From Paguma larvata (Eukaryota > Chordata > Mammalia > Carnivora > Viverridae), in NCBI GenBank assembly GCA_030068075.1, contig CM057826.1, forward strand, positions 36,816,211 through 36,880,210: DNA of 64,000 nt, in the 5' to 3' direction. The position numbers and the translations under genes were made by a program. A model generated the notes under the pieces. That model was not told where the DNA came from. It saw only the letters and a list, made by a program, of their open reading frames with translations, and ran no database searches. Of this stretch, positions 35,047 to 48,300 are shown piece after piece (positions within the stretch are counted from its first letter, which is position 1; each line of letters begins with the position of its first letter).

Positions 35047-36644
35047 TTAAGCAAAGTTTTTGAGCTGCAAACATGTGTTTTAACCCTAATTAGCAGTAGG
35101 AAAACTAGTTTTTTTCTCATATACTATTATTTCATGCTGTTTCTCAACCAACTTAAAGTCTGCAAAGAATATGATTCCTTTTTCTACTCCAGGTACTAAT
35201 GATGATGTCAAATGTTGCAGAAAAAACATACAACTCCATGTCCCCAGTCTTGACAGGTAAATGTCTCTTATTTAGCTGCAGTCATTTTTTTTTTCTCTCT
35301 AGAAATAACCTCTTTCAGTTGTCACATGAAAACTTTAAACAAACTAAGTAGCAAGAGCTTCCAACTTTACTCGGTAAGAACTGTAGCAAACCATGGAACT
35401 CATACTCAAAAAAGTTTGTTAGGGGAAGAATAAGAAATATTTGTCATCTTTTAATGGTATATTTAGGCATTACATGTATATGATATAAAGTCATAATTTA
35501 TATTGTTCTAAGCAGAAATGGGAAATCTCAGGGGGGCCTGCTACGTCTTGAGTAAAGTGAAAATGCATTCTGCTTGTGCAAATGGTATTGGATGCAAAAA
35601 AACAAACAAATGAACAAACAAACACAAATATATTGTTTTGTACATCATATTGTGATTAGGCAACCATCTTTTTAAGTTTTTATTAAAAGACCTGGAGGGA
35701 AATATATATGAAAAGTAGAGTAAGAGCTCAACTTTTCTAAGAGACCCGCTATGTCTAATAAAATGTATTAGTAGTGAAGTAAAATGAAAGATAGTTATTG
35801 TCCCAGTGTTTAATCATAATTCACAAAATGAAGATAAACATACCAACAGCATACCTAGAAATTTCCAAATACTGTCACTAAAGGGCTGGCCAAATATACC
35901 ACACTGGAAACACTTATCTGCTATAAAGAAAAGAGGAAAAGCATTTACCTTAGCTAGTCCACAGTATGGCTCAGCCAGAAAACTTCAGAAAGGAGTTTTA
36001 GAAAAGAAAATTTCTGTCTTTTGGCAGTAGTTATTCTGCCTAACTTATATCCAAACTGCAGATTCTTTGGTGATTGGCTTGTGTCTTACAATTTCTTAGA
36101 CTAGGCAGCAGTTCTTTAATTTTGTAAGTATTCCAACTGTACCAAGTTAACCTAACAGAAAGTCTTTATGCATTTTTTATGGAAATGAAGCATTGGGACC
36201 AAAAGATTAATTCTGTTCTCATCAATAAAATTAGTGAGAAGGCATAGAGGCATGAAGCTCTCCTAGCCTTCTCAAACTCTACCTATTCAATGTATTTCAA
36301 TCATAATTCATTTATTCTTTTCTAAACTTTAACCCAAATGAAAAGGGGGGTTATTTAGTAAATCACTGTCTCATTATTCTTAGAAGTAAAAAATTTCTCA
36401 TTGTGGTACTACTCACTGTTACCTGAGAAAATACATATATATACATATATATAAATTATATGTAAGATACTTTGTATATGATACATTTTAAAAATAAATA
36501 CAATTTATTTTTAAGACAATTGTTTAGAGCTTTTATCTTTGAAAGTACACACTTATTTTAATCTCTTTTAATCTACTGCATATTCTTGAGTGAAAACTAA
36601 GCCAGGTATTTATAAGATTAAAGAAATAAACAAACAAAAAAGAG
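35047..36644. other. Unassigned AT-rich DNA
   Basis: No gene or repeat recognised apart from an AAAC-type run at about 35599-35628 and a TA-rich patch at about 36432-36462. Confidence 0.45.
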
Positions 36645-36745
36645 GCGCAGGGAGATTAAAACTCGCCTAATGTTTTAAAATCATTAACAAAGGCAAGTGC
36701 TTTAGAATCCAGGTGTTCTGGCTCATGACTCTTTCCATTAAGCAA
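36645..36745 (-). mobile_element. MIR-like fragment, inverted
   Basis: GGCGCAGGGAGATTAAAACT, CGCCTAATG, then TTAGAATCCAGGTGTTCTGG and CTCATGACTC. This is the reverse-complement MIR head side ('gagaggttaagtaacttgcc ... aacccaggtctg'). Confidence 0.6.
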
Positions 36746-36994
36746 GAGATGAATGAGGTTCAGAACGGATAGCATTTTTCATAACTTATTACAAAGTATT
36801 AAAGACGACGACCTAATAAAAATTTAAATATGTAAGGTGCTTACTAATAATTACATTTAAAACTATTTTTGAAGAAAAAATTCAGAATCCAGATAAATCC
36901 AAGTGTTAGAATTTTACATGAACTGAAGTTTTTACACATTTTGATTGTATAAAAACACTATTCAGTTTTTTTAAATTCAAATATTGTATCTCCT
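36746..36994. other. Unassigned DNA
   Basis: Nothing recognised. Confidence 0.4.
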
Positions 36995-37135
36995 TCACCA
37001 GATTATAAATTCATTAAAGTCATGAAGACTCATTATTTCAGGACACCCTCCCCCAACAAGCACACTACCTGACAAGTATGGTTCCTTGCCCATAATAGCA
37101 AACTCAATAAATTTGTAGAATGAGTGAATGGAGTT
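36995..37135 (+). mobile_element. L2 3' end fragment
   Basis: CAGATTATAAATTCATTAAA, CTACCTGACAAGTATGGTTC and the terminal AACTCAATAAATTTGTAGAA TGAGTGAATG pattern of L2. Confidence 0.68.
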
Positions 37136-37984
37136 CTCAGATAAAAGACCCAATAGTTCCAATAAACATCTATAATAACAATGGGCAATTACATACTATT
37201 TCTGGCCTTATTCAGAATTTGCTTCATTTTCATCATTATTTTATTTACAAACTCATATTTCTGGGGAAACCCCTTGTCTAATTGCTAAAACGTGTATTTT
37301 AGTTACTCATATAAACTTTGATTACAAGCATCATTTACTAAACCAACCAAGATGTGTAAGGGGCCATACTGGGTAATGGCTTCTCTCTGTGGGAATGACC
37401 CTCGTTTCCTCCTTCATTTTCCTCTTACACTCCAAAGGAAAGTCAGATTTTGGGCTGTGATACAAAGGAGTCTATACTGGTTCTAATTTTGTTAAAGAAT
37501 ATGAGAATCCCCTCTGATCCACTCAGTCTCTCCACCAAGAGTCACTATCAGCCAAATCTCAGATGATAAACAACAGAGCAACTCAGACCAAACTAAAGAA
37601 TACACAATGACCAAAATAGCAACAAGGTACCATTGCATTATCAACATTACCAAAGTTGCACTATCACTAAATTCCTTCAGTTTCATCACTGATATATCTG
37701 CCAAACCCATCTACTTTTGTTCTACCCATCTCCACTGTCTATACTCACTTACATAATCTCTTACCTAGACAACTAAAATAGCCTCAAAAGTGATCTCCAT
37801 AGATCACCATGACATTTTCAGTCCATTCATCACAGTGTAGTCAGGACAACTTTTTGAAAATGCAAATAAGATCCTCTGACATTGTCAAGGCTTCCCTTTG
37901 CAGTTTGGGTCAAAACAAAAGTTCTCAACATGGCTTTAAAAGGTTTGCATTATCTGACTTCCCTTTATAGTATCATCTCCCATG
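37136..37984. other. Unassigned DNA
   Basis: No gene or repeat recognised. The 72-codon minus frame at 37492-37710 is unsupported. Confidence 0.4.
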
Positions 37985-38500
37985 GTTTCAATTATCTATG
38001 GTTGCATAACGTGGCACCCAACACCTTAGTGGCTAAAATATGTATTTGTTCATAATTTTGCAATAAAATCAAAGGCTTGAAAAGGATAGCTCATCTCTGC
38101 TGCATGAGACATCAGCTGAGGCCATTCGACTTGGATTGGAGGATCCACAGCCAAGATCATTTACTCACATATCTGGAAAGCTTTTCGTCTGTAGGCTGGA
38201 ACCTCAGCTAGGGCTGTGGAAAGAGGCTTCAGTTATCCTTCATGTTGCTCCCTCCTCATTGATAATTGGGCTTCCTCACAGCATGGCAGCTAGGTTTCAA
38301 GAGGCAGAAAATTTAAGCTGCCTGTCCGTTTAAATTTTACTATCAGAACTAGGATAATATCATTCCTGCCATACTTTACTTACAAAAATTGTTATGAACA
38401 CACCTCAAATTCAAGACGGGCAATGTTTAGGATGCACCTATCAATGGTTGTAGTGAGAAAGAATGCACAACAATATCTAATCCCTCAACCCCATCCTGTT
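37985..38500 (-). mobile_element. MaLR-type (MLT1-like) LTR, inverted
   Basis: The plus strand reads TATGGTTGCATAACGTGGCA, CCAACACCTTAGTGGCTAAA, the complement of the LTR 3' end ('tttaagccaccaagt...gcagccctag'). It is followed by GGCTGGAACCTCAGCTAGGG and CTCACAGCATGGCAGCTAGG. Diverged, with approximate limits. Confidence 0.62.
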
Positions 38501-38588
38501 CCTTCTTTCTTTGTTCCAGTCATTTATCACCTATTAGCACCATGATAGAATTTTACTTGGATAAACACTGTAAGAAAAAATGGGACTA

Positions 38589-38782
38589 GGGGTGCCTGGG
38601 TGACTCAGTTTGTTGAGCATCCAACTTCAGCTTGGGTCATGATCTCATGGTCTGGTTTGTGAGTTAGAGCTCAATGTCAGGCTCTGTGCTGACAGCATGA
38701 AACCTGCTTTGGACTCTCTGTCTCCCTCACTCTCTACCCCTCCCCAACCCCCCCAAAAATGAATAAACAGTAAAAAAAAAAA
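38589..38782 (+). mobile_element. CAN-SINE
   Basis: Head GGGGTGCCTGGGTGACTCAG, TTGGGTCATGATCTCATGG, GGCTCTGTGCTGACAGCATG and tail AATGAATAAACAGTAAAAAA. Confidence 0.93.
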
Positions 38783-41700
38783 TCTAAATTCCTACCTGTT
38801 CTTCATAATAGTTATCCAATTTTACATTGCTACTGTGGTCATATCCTGGATGAAAGGGTTTGTTAGATGTACTTGAGGTTAAATTATTGATCTTAATATT
38901 ACTAATGAAGATTTCACTAAAAATACAGACCTGCGACATTACTTAAATTTGCTCCTCCTGTTCTTTTTCTAAGCTTCTCACACCCCTGACATTCAGTTTG
39001 TAACATACCTAACCCCACTTGTTCATCAGCCAAAAAATGAGGAAGATGATATACAAATAGAAAGATAGTAGGAGAGAGAAATAGACAGGGAGAAGGAGAC
39101 ACTGAAAAAGGATATGGAGCCCATGGAGCCCATGGAGCCCTTACTTAAATGTTACTAATTCTGCAAAACCTCTTTAGTCTACATTCCCTTTAACTCAAAT
39201 ATATCAATCAAATGTACTCCTTGTAAATTCCTTGTTCAAAATAAACCACTAGAAATATTTATATGCATAATAAAATCATAATAGATCATTTCAAAAAAAT
39301 AGAGCCAAAAAATGACCAGTAAAAATAGTGAAATTTGGAAATTAATTGCTAATTCTTTGATTAAGAAATAATTTAAAAATATCCAACTACTCACTTTGAA
39401 AGCAGGCATTAATCAGATAAATTAGATAGGGAATAATTAGACAGAACACTATGTTATACTAAAACCAAAATCAATTCATCTTTGTTTTACTTAAGAAGGA
39501 TCTATTTCAAGACACAAAATGTATGAAAATGGGTTATGAATCAACATTGTGGTTAGTAAAAATGTATATGGACTCGTCAAGCCTATATACATTCCTGCAG
39601 CAAATTTTGTACATTATAAGTTGGTTCTCAATAAAATGGCACCATCTATGAGCACTCGGTAAAGAAAAAAAGTAAATGCAACATCAAGTTTTATTTACTA
39701 GACACACTTTTCTTATCGTAGAGAGATAACCTTCCACATCATATTCCACATGCATAACTTTTATGTTACATAAAGATGAACTAGAATCTAGTCGTGATAT
39801 GTAAAAAAAAAAAATGTGTACTAAAGATTTGGAAAACTTGTAAGAGTCCAACAATCACAAACTGGTTTCAGATCATTTTAAAGTCAAGTTTTGTGCATTA
39901 AATGAGAACACTGACCATGTTTAAAGAAAGAAAGAGTGAGGTTGCCTGTATAGGGTTATTTTCTGGGCATTAAAAAGTTATCAAATCTTATATAATTCGG
40001 CCAGTCTAACAGTACAATATGCAAATTTCACTAGAAAACCATTACTTGCACTCTTCTATAAAGTTTATACTTTAAATTAGTCTACTTAAAACATCAATGA
40101 TCTGCCATATGCTTTTTGTTGACCAGGGAGACTGAAGAGCTTGAGGTTAGTGGTCTACAGATGATGATGAGAAAGAGAGCTTAAGGGATATGCATTTCAC
40201 AACGCTGTGGAACACTTGTAAGAAAATCTTTGTCTTTGTCACCACATGTCTATAACAAGTCTTCAAGATAAGACCAATGAAAAATCATGTTTTTTGATGC
40301 TATGAGGTAAAATTACAAGAAGTACCAGGAAAGCAGAAAACCAAATATTTGCTAATAAAGTAGTAATCAAATTATTAAACAATTTACCAGATGGAATATT
40401 TTGGACTTCATTAAAATTAAGATGTGAAAAAATAAGAACGTAAGGTTCTGTGAAAACGGCATTGATAAACTCGCACTGACAACTGTTATATATGTATGTA
40501 TGTATCTCACACATATAAACACAGACACATACACATAAATGGAAATATATATGTGATGACACTATGATAAGCTTTTTTCTTCCCATATTTTAAATTGTTT
40601 CAAAGCTAAATTATATTTTGATTAAAAACAAGAAACTGTGAATACCCAAATGACCATTTTTAGAGAAAAATAAACAATAAGAAGGAACTCTTGGAACAAA
40701 ACAGAGCATAAAACTGTAAACATAGTCAGAATTTATTCTTGTTCCTTGAAGAAAAAGTAAGCATGCTCTAAAAGCAAAATGAAGCAAGGAGCTGCGCAAA
40801 TTATCTGTCAAAGAGTTGGTCCAGGATATAGACTTAAAAACACTAAACACTGATTTCAGCCATCACTGTCTACGTCAGTTAGTTTTCTTCAATATTTCCA
40901 AATCCACTATTGCTCAAAATATCACATGACATTTTCCATTCCACTAGCATGAAACCCTGTCAGATTTCCTCTTCTTCTATCGCCCCTCCCCCTCCCCCTC
41001 CTCAATCTGAGTCTCAATTTCATGCCAAGGTGCTGACTTAGCAGAAATGCCATGCACAGTGGCATGGTGACTTCTATCCCTAACCACGAGACACTTTTCA
41101 TTTATATTCATCAAGGAAGTACTCCACAGGCATCAAACGATGTACCCAGATTTCAGTTTGTTATTTGATTATCTACCTTAATCCCATTAGGCACTGATCT
41201 TTTAAATAGCACAAGAATTGCTGACAAAACGCCTCTGCAAACATCACAAGTCCCCTATATGAGAAGTATTCAATTTCACAATTAGCCTTAGTAAAAGCTG
41301 ATATTTACATTTATTCTAATATTAATTGGGGGCAATTTCAAGTGAAAATGAAAAGAATTGAGTGTCTTCAGAAAATAAAATCTTACAAAACACAGTGATA
41401 CTTGGGGAGAAGAGCTGATTTCTTTCCTTTCCCACTTAAAAATCTGGGGTTTCTCCAAGAGCACTTTTTCCATATATGGCTAAATGGTTTAGTTTCCTCA
41501 GAAACCAAGATTTAAAGTCTATTCTCACTTTATGGAGAATCTCTCATTTCTGTTTCTCATAAAACCTGCATTTTGAAGCGGAAGCACACTGTATATGGTG
41601 GGATGACTATATTAGTAAGATACATAGGCAGAAAATAAAATATCTATTAATATCTAGGAATTCAAAATATTTTAAGCAAAAAAGGGATTCCGCCACCCAT

Positions 41701-42470
41701 AAGGAATGGCCACATGAACATTTTTTGAATCAACAAAAACAGATGAAAATCATATGTTAAAAAATCATGCAATTATATGCAGGGAAAATAATGGAGTGAT
41801 TACGGGATACTCAGTAAAATGTTCATCTAGGGAAATAGTTAAAAAATTTTCTTAAGCGACTGATATTAATAGAGTACCAGACCAAAGTCAGAAAAGCCAC
41901 ATCACGAACAAACCGTATTATTTACTCATGCTCCATTGCCTCATTGGCTAAATGTATCTAATGGGACATCTCGTTAGGTCTTTCAATTTGCAGGGAGTTT
42001 ATGGAAATCATTACATTAATATTATTATAAGTGTCCTTCTGGAAAGCAAAGCTCTATAAATGCTGAAAACTTCTATTTTTTATCTTCATTATGTCCTTTA
42101 CCAAAATTATCAGAAAACAGAATAAAAGAATAATTTAGAAAGCACACCTCTACATAAAAGCTTTCACAAAGCTAATAGGATCTTTTCATTTTTGAAAGAA
42201 ATAATATGAAGATTAAAAGTTTCTAGAATCAACATAATGTGTCAACAAATGGTACAAAATATTCAAAATATTGAAGAATTATTCCATGTAAATTAGTAAA
42301 TATTAAGAGTCTCCTAAAAAGACAAATACAATTTTTAGTTCTGGCCTAATGATTTTGGCACTATTTCAAGGGGGAAGAAAAGGAAGGACATCTGGAGCTA
42401 ACCTGAAGTCATTTTATAAGTTGAAAAATATAGAATTTCCTCTCTTGCTCTAACCATCCATTTCTTTTCT
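38783..42470. other. Unassigned AT-rich DNA, about 3.7 kb
   Basis: No gene recognised. Apart from the 9-bp tandem repeat at 39114 and a TA/TG-rich patch at about 40488-40560, no repeat is recognised. Open frames of 61-107 codons (40263-40586, 40611-40850, 41288-41473, all minus) are in AT-rich text and unsupported. Confidence 0.45.
39114..39140. repeat. Three perfect ATGGAGCCC units
   Basis: 9-bp tandem repeat, three copies. Confidence 0.95.
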
Positions 42471-42686
42471 TTTTTTTTTTAATGTTTATTTATTTTGAGA
42501 GAGAGAACGCCATGAGTGAACAAGAACAGAGAGAGAGAAGAGAGAGAGAATCCCAGGGAGGCTCCGCCCTGTCAGCACAAAGCACAAAGCCCTATAGGAG
42601 GGCTCAAACCTTTAAACTGTGAGATCATGACCTGAGCCCAAATCGAGAGTCAGAGACTTAACCAAATGAGCCACCCAGGTGCCCCC
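42471..42686 (-). mobile_element. CAN-SINE, inverted
   Basis: Poly-T start, TTATTTATTTTGAGAGAGAG, GTGAGATCATGACCTGAGCC and head complement GAGCCACCCAGGTGCCCCC. Confidence 0.94.
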
Positions 42687-42734
42687 ATCTCTATTTTCTT
42701 GATGTTTGTCTTAATTGGTACTTAAGCTATTGCA

Positions 42735-42850
42735 TATTTAATCACTTAACATTTACTGTGCATCTACTATATCCTAAGCTCTGAGCTAGGTATTTGATAA
42801 TGAGAAGAGTGAAATATAGTCCCTGACTTTGAGAGTTCACTGTTCACTGG
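42735..42850 (-). mobile_element. L2 3' end fragment, inverted
   Basis: TTAACATTTACTGTGCATCT, ACTATATCCTAAGCTCTGAG, CTAGGTATTTGATAATGAG and GTCCCTGACTTTGAGAGTTC are in reverse-complement L2 3' order. Confidence 0.68.
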
Positions 42851-42959
42851 AGAATGCTAGCATGTAAATTCTATATAATTAAGAGGCAACATCCACCGTT
42901 GAGGGACACATGCATATTTGAGAACAATTTTCTTTTTTCTTCTAATGTTGAATAAGCAT

Positions 42960-43130
42960 CTATTCTCCCATCTAATAATTCCAACCCTAGTTATATGCCC
43001 AAAAGTAATTTCCACACATGTTCATTCATGCAATGCTCAAGAGTGTTCACAGCAACATAATATTTAAAAATTGAGAAGAACTCAAGCATTAATCTTTAAG
43101 AGAATACAAAAAAAATGTAAAATTATCTCA
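42960..43130 (+). mobile_element. Old L1 ORF2 3' fragment
   Basis: AATAATTCCAACCCTAGTTA, TATGCCCAAAAGTAATTTCC, CACATGTTCATTCATGCAAT and GTTCACAGCAACATAATATT follow the L1 ORF2 C-terminal text ('agcaattccactcctagg ... cccaaaagaa ... gttcatagcagcattatt'). Confidence 0.65.
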
Positions 43131-43361
43131 AAAAGCTTGAGGAAATCTATTTGGATATGCTGGTAGGCACTTGAAAATACTGTAGCAAGTTAGTATAGAA
43201 ATTCATATGTATGTACCCTAACTGGTAACTGTGACCAACAATTAAAATAATGTCCTTTATAGAAAGAGCATCAAGAAAGACTTGAAGAGAATTTGAGGTG
43301 GATGAAACTTTTGAAAATAGAAATAGAGAGAGTGATTTAAAGGAGAAAACAAAAGAAGAGG

Positions 43362-43570
43362 TTAAGAGCATTAAACTCTAGAGCCAGAGGCCACGTTTCA
43401 TGATAGTCTTCTACTATCCTTGGTCAAGCCACCAAACTCCTTTCTGCTTTAGTTTTCCCAACTGCAAAACAGAAAAAGATAAGAACAGTATTTCTCACAG
43501 GATTGCTTTGTGGATTAAGTTAATCAATATGTATAAAATGCCAGGCATGTATTTCTTACCCATGTATTAT
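43362..43570 (+). mobile_element. MIR ancient SINE
   Basis: TTAAGAGCATTAAACTCTAG, AGCCAGAGGC, GGTCAAGCCACCAAACTCCT, GCTTTAGTTTTCCCAACTGC and GATAAGAACAGTATTTCTCA are in MIR order, including the head side. Confidence 0.85.
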
Positions 43571-44079
43571 TGTACACTATGCAGTTAGGCCTGGATATGT
43601 AGGACTGTAATTATCTGTTACCTGAGAAATCATTATACATATGTTGTGACTTGAAAATTCTGAAAGGATACCTTGTTGCTCCCACCACAGTCCTGACCAG
43701 TATTTCCCACCATTATTAAATGATACCAGAAATTCCCTTTAGTGATGGCGAGGCATCCAAACCACAATACTGAGCAAATTTTAAAATGCGGAGTATGGGG
43801 AAAATAACAGTGGCTCAAATCTATGCAATAAAGTTATAGTAGGAAAATGAAAGACTAAATGAGGATCCTTTCGCACGAACTTCATCGAAAGTGGTAAGGA
43901 GAAAAGCAGAAGGCACCTGACATGGAGTGAGTGAACTAGGCAAGGAGATGGGCTCTAGAGACATGAGGCTGGAGTAAGCATTCAAGTCTCTTATTTTGCA
44001 CTGAACTAATTCCTCCTGACCTGAAAGTTTTGGAGATCGGTGCTTTTCTATCATAACAAGGAGATGCTCTACTACTGAA
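43571..44079. other. Unassigned DNA
   Basis: Nothing recognised. Minus-strand open frames at 43633-43818 and 43821-44054 show no known domain. Confidence 0.4.
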
Positions 44080-44180
44080 CCTCAGTTTTCTTCTTTGCAG
44101 ATTAAGAGGTAAAATTTACATAACATATTTAGTATAGTGCCTGTCATAAAATACATGTTCCATAAGTGTTATCTATAGCT
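44080..44180 (+). mobile_element. MIR 3' part
   Basis: AACCTCAGTTTTCTTCTTTG, then ACATATTTAGTATAGTGCCT and ACATGTTCCATAAGTGTTAT, matching the right half of MIR. Confidence 0.62.
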
Positions 44181-44364
44181 ATCTATTCCTCAGGCTGCAA
44201 AAACTCCTGCTAATTCACAGTAGTCATAGCCCATTCTCTCCCAAGGATATGACACATGATGGTCAAGAAATGCTCTGAAGGTTGACTTATAAAAGTGGGT
44301 TTCTGTGCTGGAGAAAGAGATAGTTATAAAGGAATAATAACAGTAACAATAACAACAAAAGCAA

Positions 44365-44445
44365 CAATAATCATAGTATTAATAGAGTGCTTACCGTGTG
44401 CCAGGTGCTGTGCCATCACACTCTGTCCAATACTTGGTGCATATT
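44365..44445 (-). mobile_element. MIR-like fragment, inverted
   Basis: TAATAGAGTGCTTACCGTGT and GCCAGGTGCTGTGCCATCAC are the reverse complement of the MIR right end. Confidence 0.62.
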
Positions 44446-44840
44446 TAGTTTATGTATTATTCATTATCAAATATTACTACTTAGTTTTGGGTAAAGGCAT
44501 ACCTATTAATAAAAGATAGTTCTAAAAATGTATGAAAGTACCAAAGGAAAAATTAAATCAATAATAAGAAGAGTTAATTTGTGAGAAATTTGTCACTTCG
44601 TTAACATTACCGTGTACAACTGCACAGAATACCGAGTTAGGAAGACAGTAAACTTCGGCACAGTACTCTCACTTTTACTTCCTTATTTCCTTCTGTCCCT
44701 CTCGAAGGTAGTGGTCATTGACTACAACTACAGTAAAAGTCAAGGATAATTGAAGTTTTTAGACATTTTTCTGTTCTCCTATTTTTCATTGGTTTCAATC
44801 CCAAAATTTTTAAACTATCTAAGTTCATGCTTGATTTTTT
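44446..44840. other. Unassigned DNA
   Basis: Nothing recognised before the first target-site copy at 44841. Confidence 0.4.
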
Positions 44841-44856
44841 AAGATTAACCATTCTT

Positions 44857-45098
44857 GGGGTGCCTGGGTGGCTCAGTCAGTTGGGCGGCTGACTTCAGCT
44901 CAGGTCATGATCTCACGGTCTGTGAGTTCGAGCCCCACATCCAGCTCTGTGCTGACGGCTCAGAGCCTGGAGCCTGCTTCTAATTCTGTGTGTGTCTCTC
45001 TCTCTGCCCTTCCCCTGTTCACGCTGTGCCTCTATGTCTCTCAAAAATAAATAAACATTAAAAAAAATTTTTAATAAAAATAAAAAAAATTAAAAAAA
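44857..45098 (+). mobile_element. CAN-SINE, first of two at one target site
   Basis: Head GGGGTGCCTGGGTGGCTCAG, a well-kept B-box-like GAGTTCGAGCCCCACATC and an intact middle block. The tail is extended to a long A/T-rich stretch (about 45050-45098). Flanked by AAGATTAACCATTCTT at 44841-44856 and 45099-45114. Confidence 0.95.
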
Positions 45099-45116
45099 AA
45101 GATTAACCATTCTTTA

Positions 45117-45337
45117 GGGGTGCCTGGGTGGCTCAGTCAGTTAAGTGTCCAACTTCAGCTCAGGTAATGATCTCACAGTTCGTGAGTTTGAGTTCCGTGT
45201 CAGCTTAGAGCCTGGAGCCTACTTCAGATTCTGTGTCTCCCTTTATCCCTGCCCTTCCCCCACTCACAATCTGTCTCTCTTTCTCTCTCAAAAATAAATA
45301 AACTAAAAAAAAATTTTTTTAATTTTAAATGAAAAAA
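45117..45337 (+). mobile_element. CAN-SINE, second of two at the same target site
   Basis: Head GGGGTGCCTGGGTGGCTCAG and B-box-like GAGTTTGAGTTCCGTGTC. A deletion removes part of GGCTCTGTGCTGACAG. The tail ends in AAAAAAAAGATTAAC (to 45346), a shorter third copy of the target sequence. Confidence 0.95.
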
Positions 45338-45346
45338 AAGATTAAC

Positions 45347-48300
45347 ACTTAATAAATGAAGGGACAATTTTTCAAATGTCTAAAGAATAGAAATTTGAGC
45401 CTGAAAACCTGTGCATAAAGAAAGAATAAGAAGGAATAATAAGCAGTCAGCTGCTTGCTCTGTTGGTGTCAATTCAAAACTGAATTTTTGTATAAGGAGA
45501 AACGAAGATGAATGGCAGAAGCACACTTCAAATTATCATTATTAGACCAGTTGTTGAATGCATCTAAACAAAGTTTGCCTGAAATCATATCTGATTTCTC
45601 AGGCAAAAGGTTTTCTTCATTTTTTAATCCCAAAATTTTATCAAAAAATGTATTCATATATTCACTCTTTTAAAAATCTACATTTTATAATACAATGTTG
45701 ATGCTTTATTTACAATTGATGAGTTTTTTTTTCCCAACAATTATGTATTATAATGAAGGGAACACAGAATAAATTAAGGAGGAAACAATTTTATTCTGGT
45801 TTTAATTGAATTTGGTAAGAGCGAGACAAAGAAAACTATAACATTAAAGAAATTTATCTCTTTTTAACATCTTAAATTACCTGCTTTAGGTAAGGTTATA
45901 TATTTTTAAATTATTCTTCTAAATATTTTTCACAATAAACTTGCTCCTATTTATTGGGCATTTATTTTCATTTCATATTTTGAGTAGGGGGGAATCGCTA
46001 TCTGACTTTAAAATAAGAATGGGTTACTCAGAAATCACCACTGGGCAGAAGACACCAGCACACAACAGAGGCCTGATCTAAGATAGACTTCTGCTGCCCT
46101 CTTTTGGAATAAATAAGTGAATAGTCCCACTTCTGAGTCTACGTATTTTACTATTGTCTGCGTCCTACTACTGCCACATTACTTAGGAAACAAAGGGCTA
46201 GGACTCAGTTATCAAATGCCCTGTTAGTTAAAAATTGGAGATTTATTTTAATTTTCTGAATTCGAACAAATGTTACTTAGCAAAGGGTTACTTAATAGCA
46301 CTGTATAAGAGAATAAGTGCTTTGAATACATTAAATCTAATTAAGTAATAACCCCACAAACTAAAAATAGTAATCTTATAATCAATACTTTAGACTTCCT
46401 GTATCCTTATAAATAGTTACAATACATGAGTGTGAATTTTCAGTGTAAAATTTAAAAAGTAATGGATTTTAATTATGAAAAACATTAGGAAAGTCTTTAG
46501 TCTATAATTAAAAAAAGCACTGGGTATATTTTAATTTCTAATATATTTATACTCATTTTGTCAATAATATTGAAACTTACCAGAAATATTATTATCATTC
46601 AAAGGTAGTACTCAAATGTTTGGGAACCTTGTAGGGATTTTTAGAATTAGATAAATTCAGACAACGCTTAGGTATGATCCTATAATTCATGACCTTTCCC
46701 TTCCTCTACCAGAAAACTACCACAAAAATGTATGAGCCCTGATATTAAATTTCAATAACTGTAAGTTACCTCTGACACTAAACAGTGTCAACAAAATCAA
46801 CAAAATTAAATATATGCATATACTTTTGCTGAGATGGACAAAAAAAAAAATCAAGTACAGTGTTTATCAAAAGTCACAAGAATGTTGAAATCTGATAACA
46901 TTCCTCAGCAGTATGATCTCCTTTGGAAGGATGCACCTTGAAACTACGAAAAAATAAATGACTGCATATAGGAATTCTAGATTGGAAAAACCTAGTATTT
47001 CAGGATACTGGAATACACTACCAACAAACAGAACTTAAAACAACAACGAACAAAACAATTAAGTGGACTTGGGACAAGATAAACATGTGGTCAAAATCCT
47101 CAAGAAAAAGAATTATTTTTCCTTAAGAAAAGCTTGTTTTTGAACATATAAAAATGGAGTTTTAGAAGATTTACTCATAAAATTAAGTTCTTCCACTTTG
47201 GCATACAAATTACTGATAGCAGCTTCATGTGTGGACAAAAGCCTTGCTGTAATCATTCCATGCAAAGAAAAAATTTTAAAACTCTTGGCTACAATATAAC
47301 ATATCAGGAGCTAAGATCAACAGTTTCAGATAATAGCAGAGATTAATATATTTTAGTATTAGGGTACAGTTTGATGTAAATGATAATAAATAAAATATCT
47401 ATGCAATATATGGAATCTGATAATCAGTAATCTTCATTGCTTTTTATGTATTTTTGTAATCCTATTATTATTCCATATTTAGATGACTAAATCAAAATAC
47501 TGCTCAACAAATTTATAATAATAATTATAAATATATGACACCTTTCAAACTCCCATCTTATTTTAAAATTACACAAATTTAAATTTTGTTATTACTCAAA
47601 AGTAGCAAGATATTTTAACAAAGATGACAAATAAAATTAAGTGACAAAGATTACATTATTAGAAGTAAAATCTCTAGATAACCTTTGGACTACAAGATCA
47701 TCATGGCAATGAGGTAAAAATGAAGCTAAATTATGTCATCTTATTGTAGGAGTCAAACACCCAGGTGCAACTAACCATATTGGATAGTAAGCCTAGATCT
47801 ATAGATAAGTAATTTGTTTGATTTGGGGTAAGAAAATTAAATAGACTTTGTCTAGACAGAATGACCTCACTGCATACATTTGCTCCCACAGAAGCCAGAA
47901 TCTAATGAAAATTCCAAATTACTTTATTAAATAAATGTCTTTAGCTATGCATATATGTTGCTTTCTATTGGAGCCCTAGAAATTCTACTGTGACAGTAGT
48001 AAATTTTATACTGCATTAAAAATTGTAGAAAATTTCTGTGACATGAACATAACAAATTTTACAGAATTCACAACACTCTTATTTACTACTTTTTTTTAAA
48101 GTATAGTTTTCTATTTAAATTTACTACTATCAGTGAATCACCATGCAGTCTTGTAGGATCCTGCAGACTAAGTTTGGTGATTGTAGGACATATTATATAA
48201 TTGTTAAACAAATAGAGGCAAAAATAAGAACATAAAGAAAACCCCAAATTGTTTGTATTGTCACTTGCTAATATGGGGTACATTTATGTGTGTGAGTGTG

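Noticed and set aside
34810..35074. Plus and minus open frames over the 34.8-35.0 kb SINE
   Set aside because: Both lie in the SINE and its flank. The insertion is fully explained by its 17-bp target duplication.
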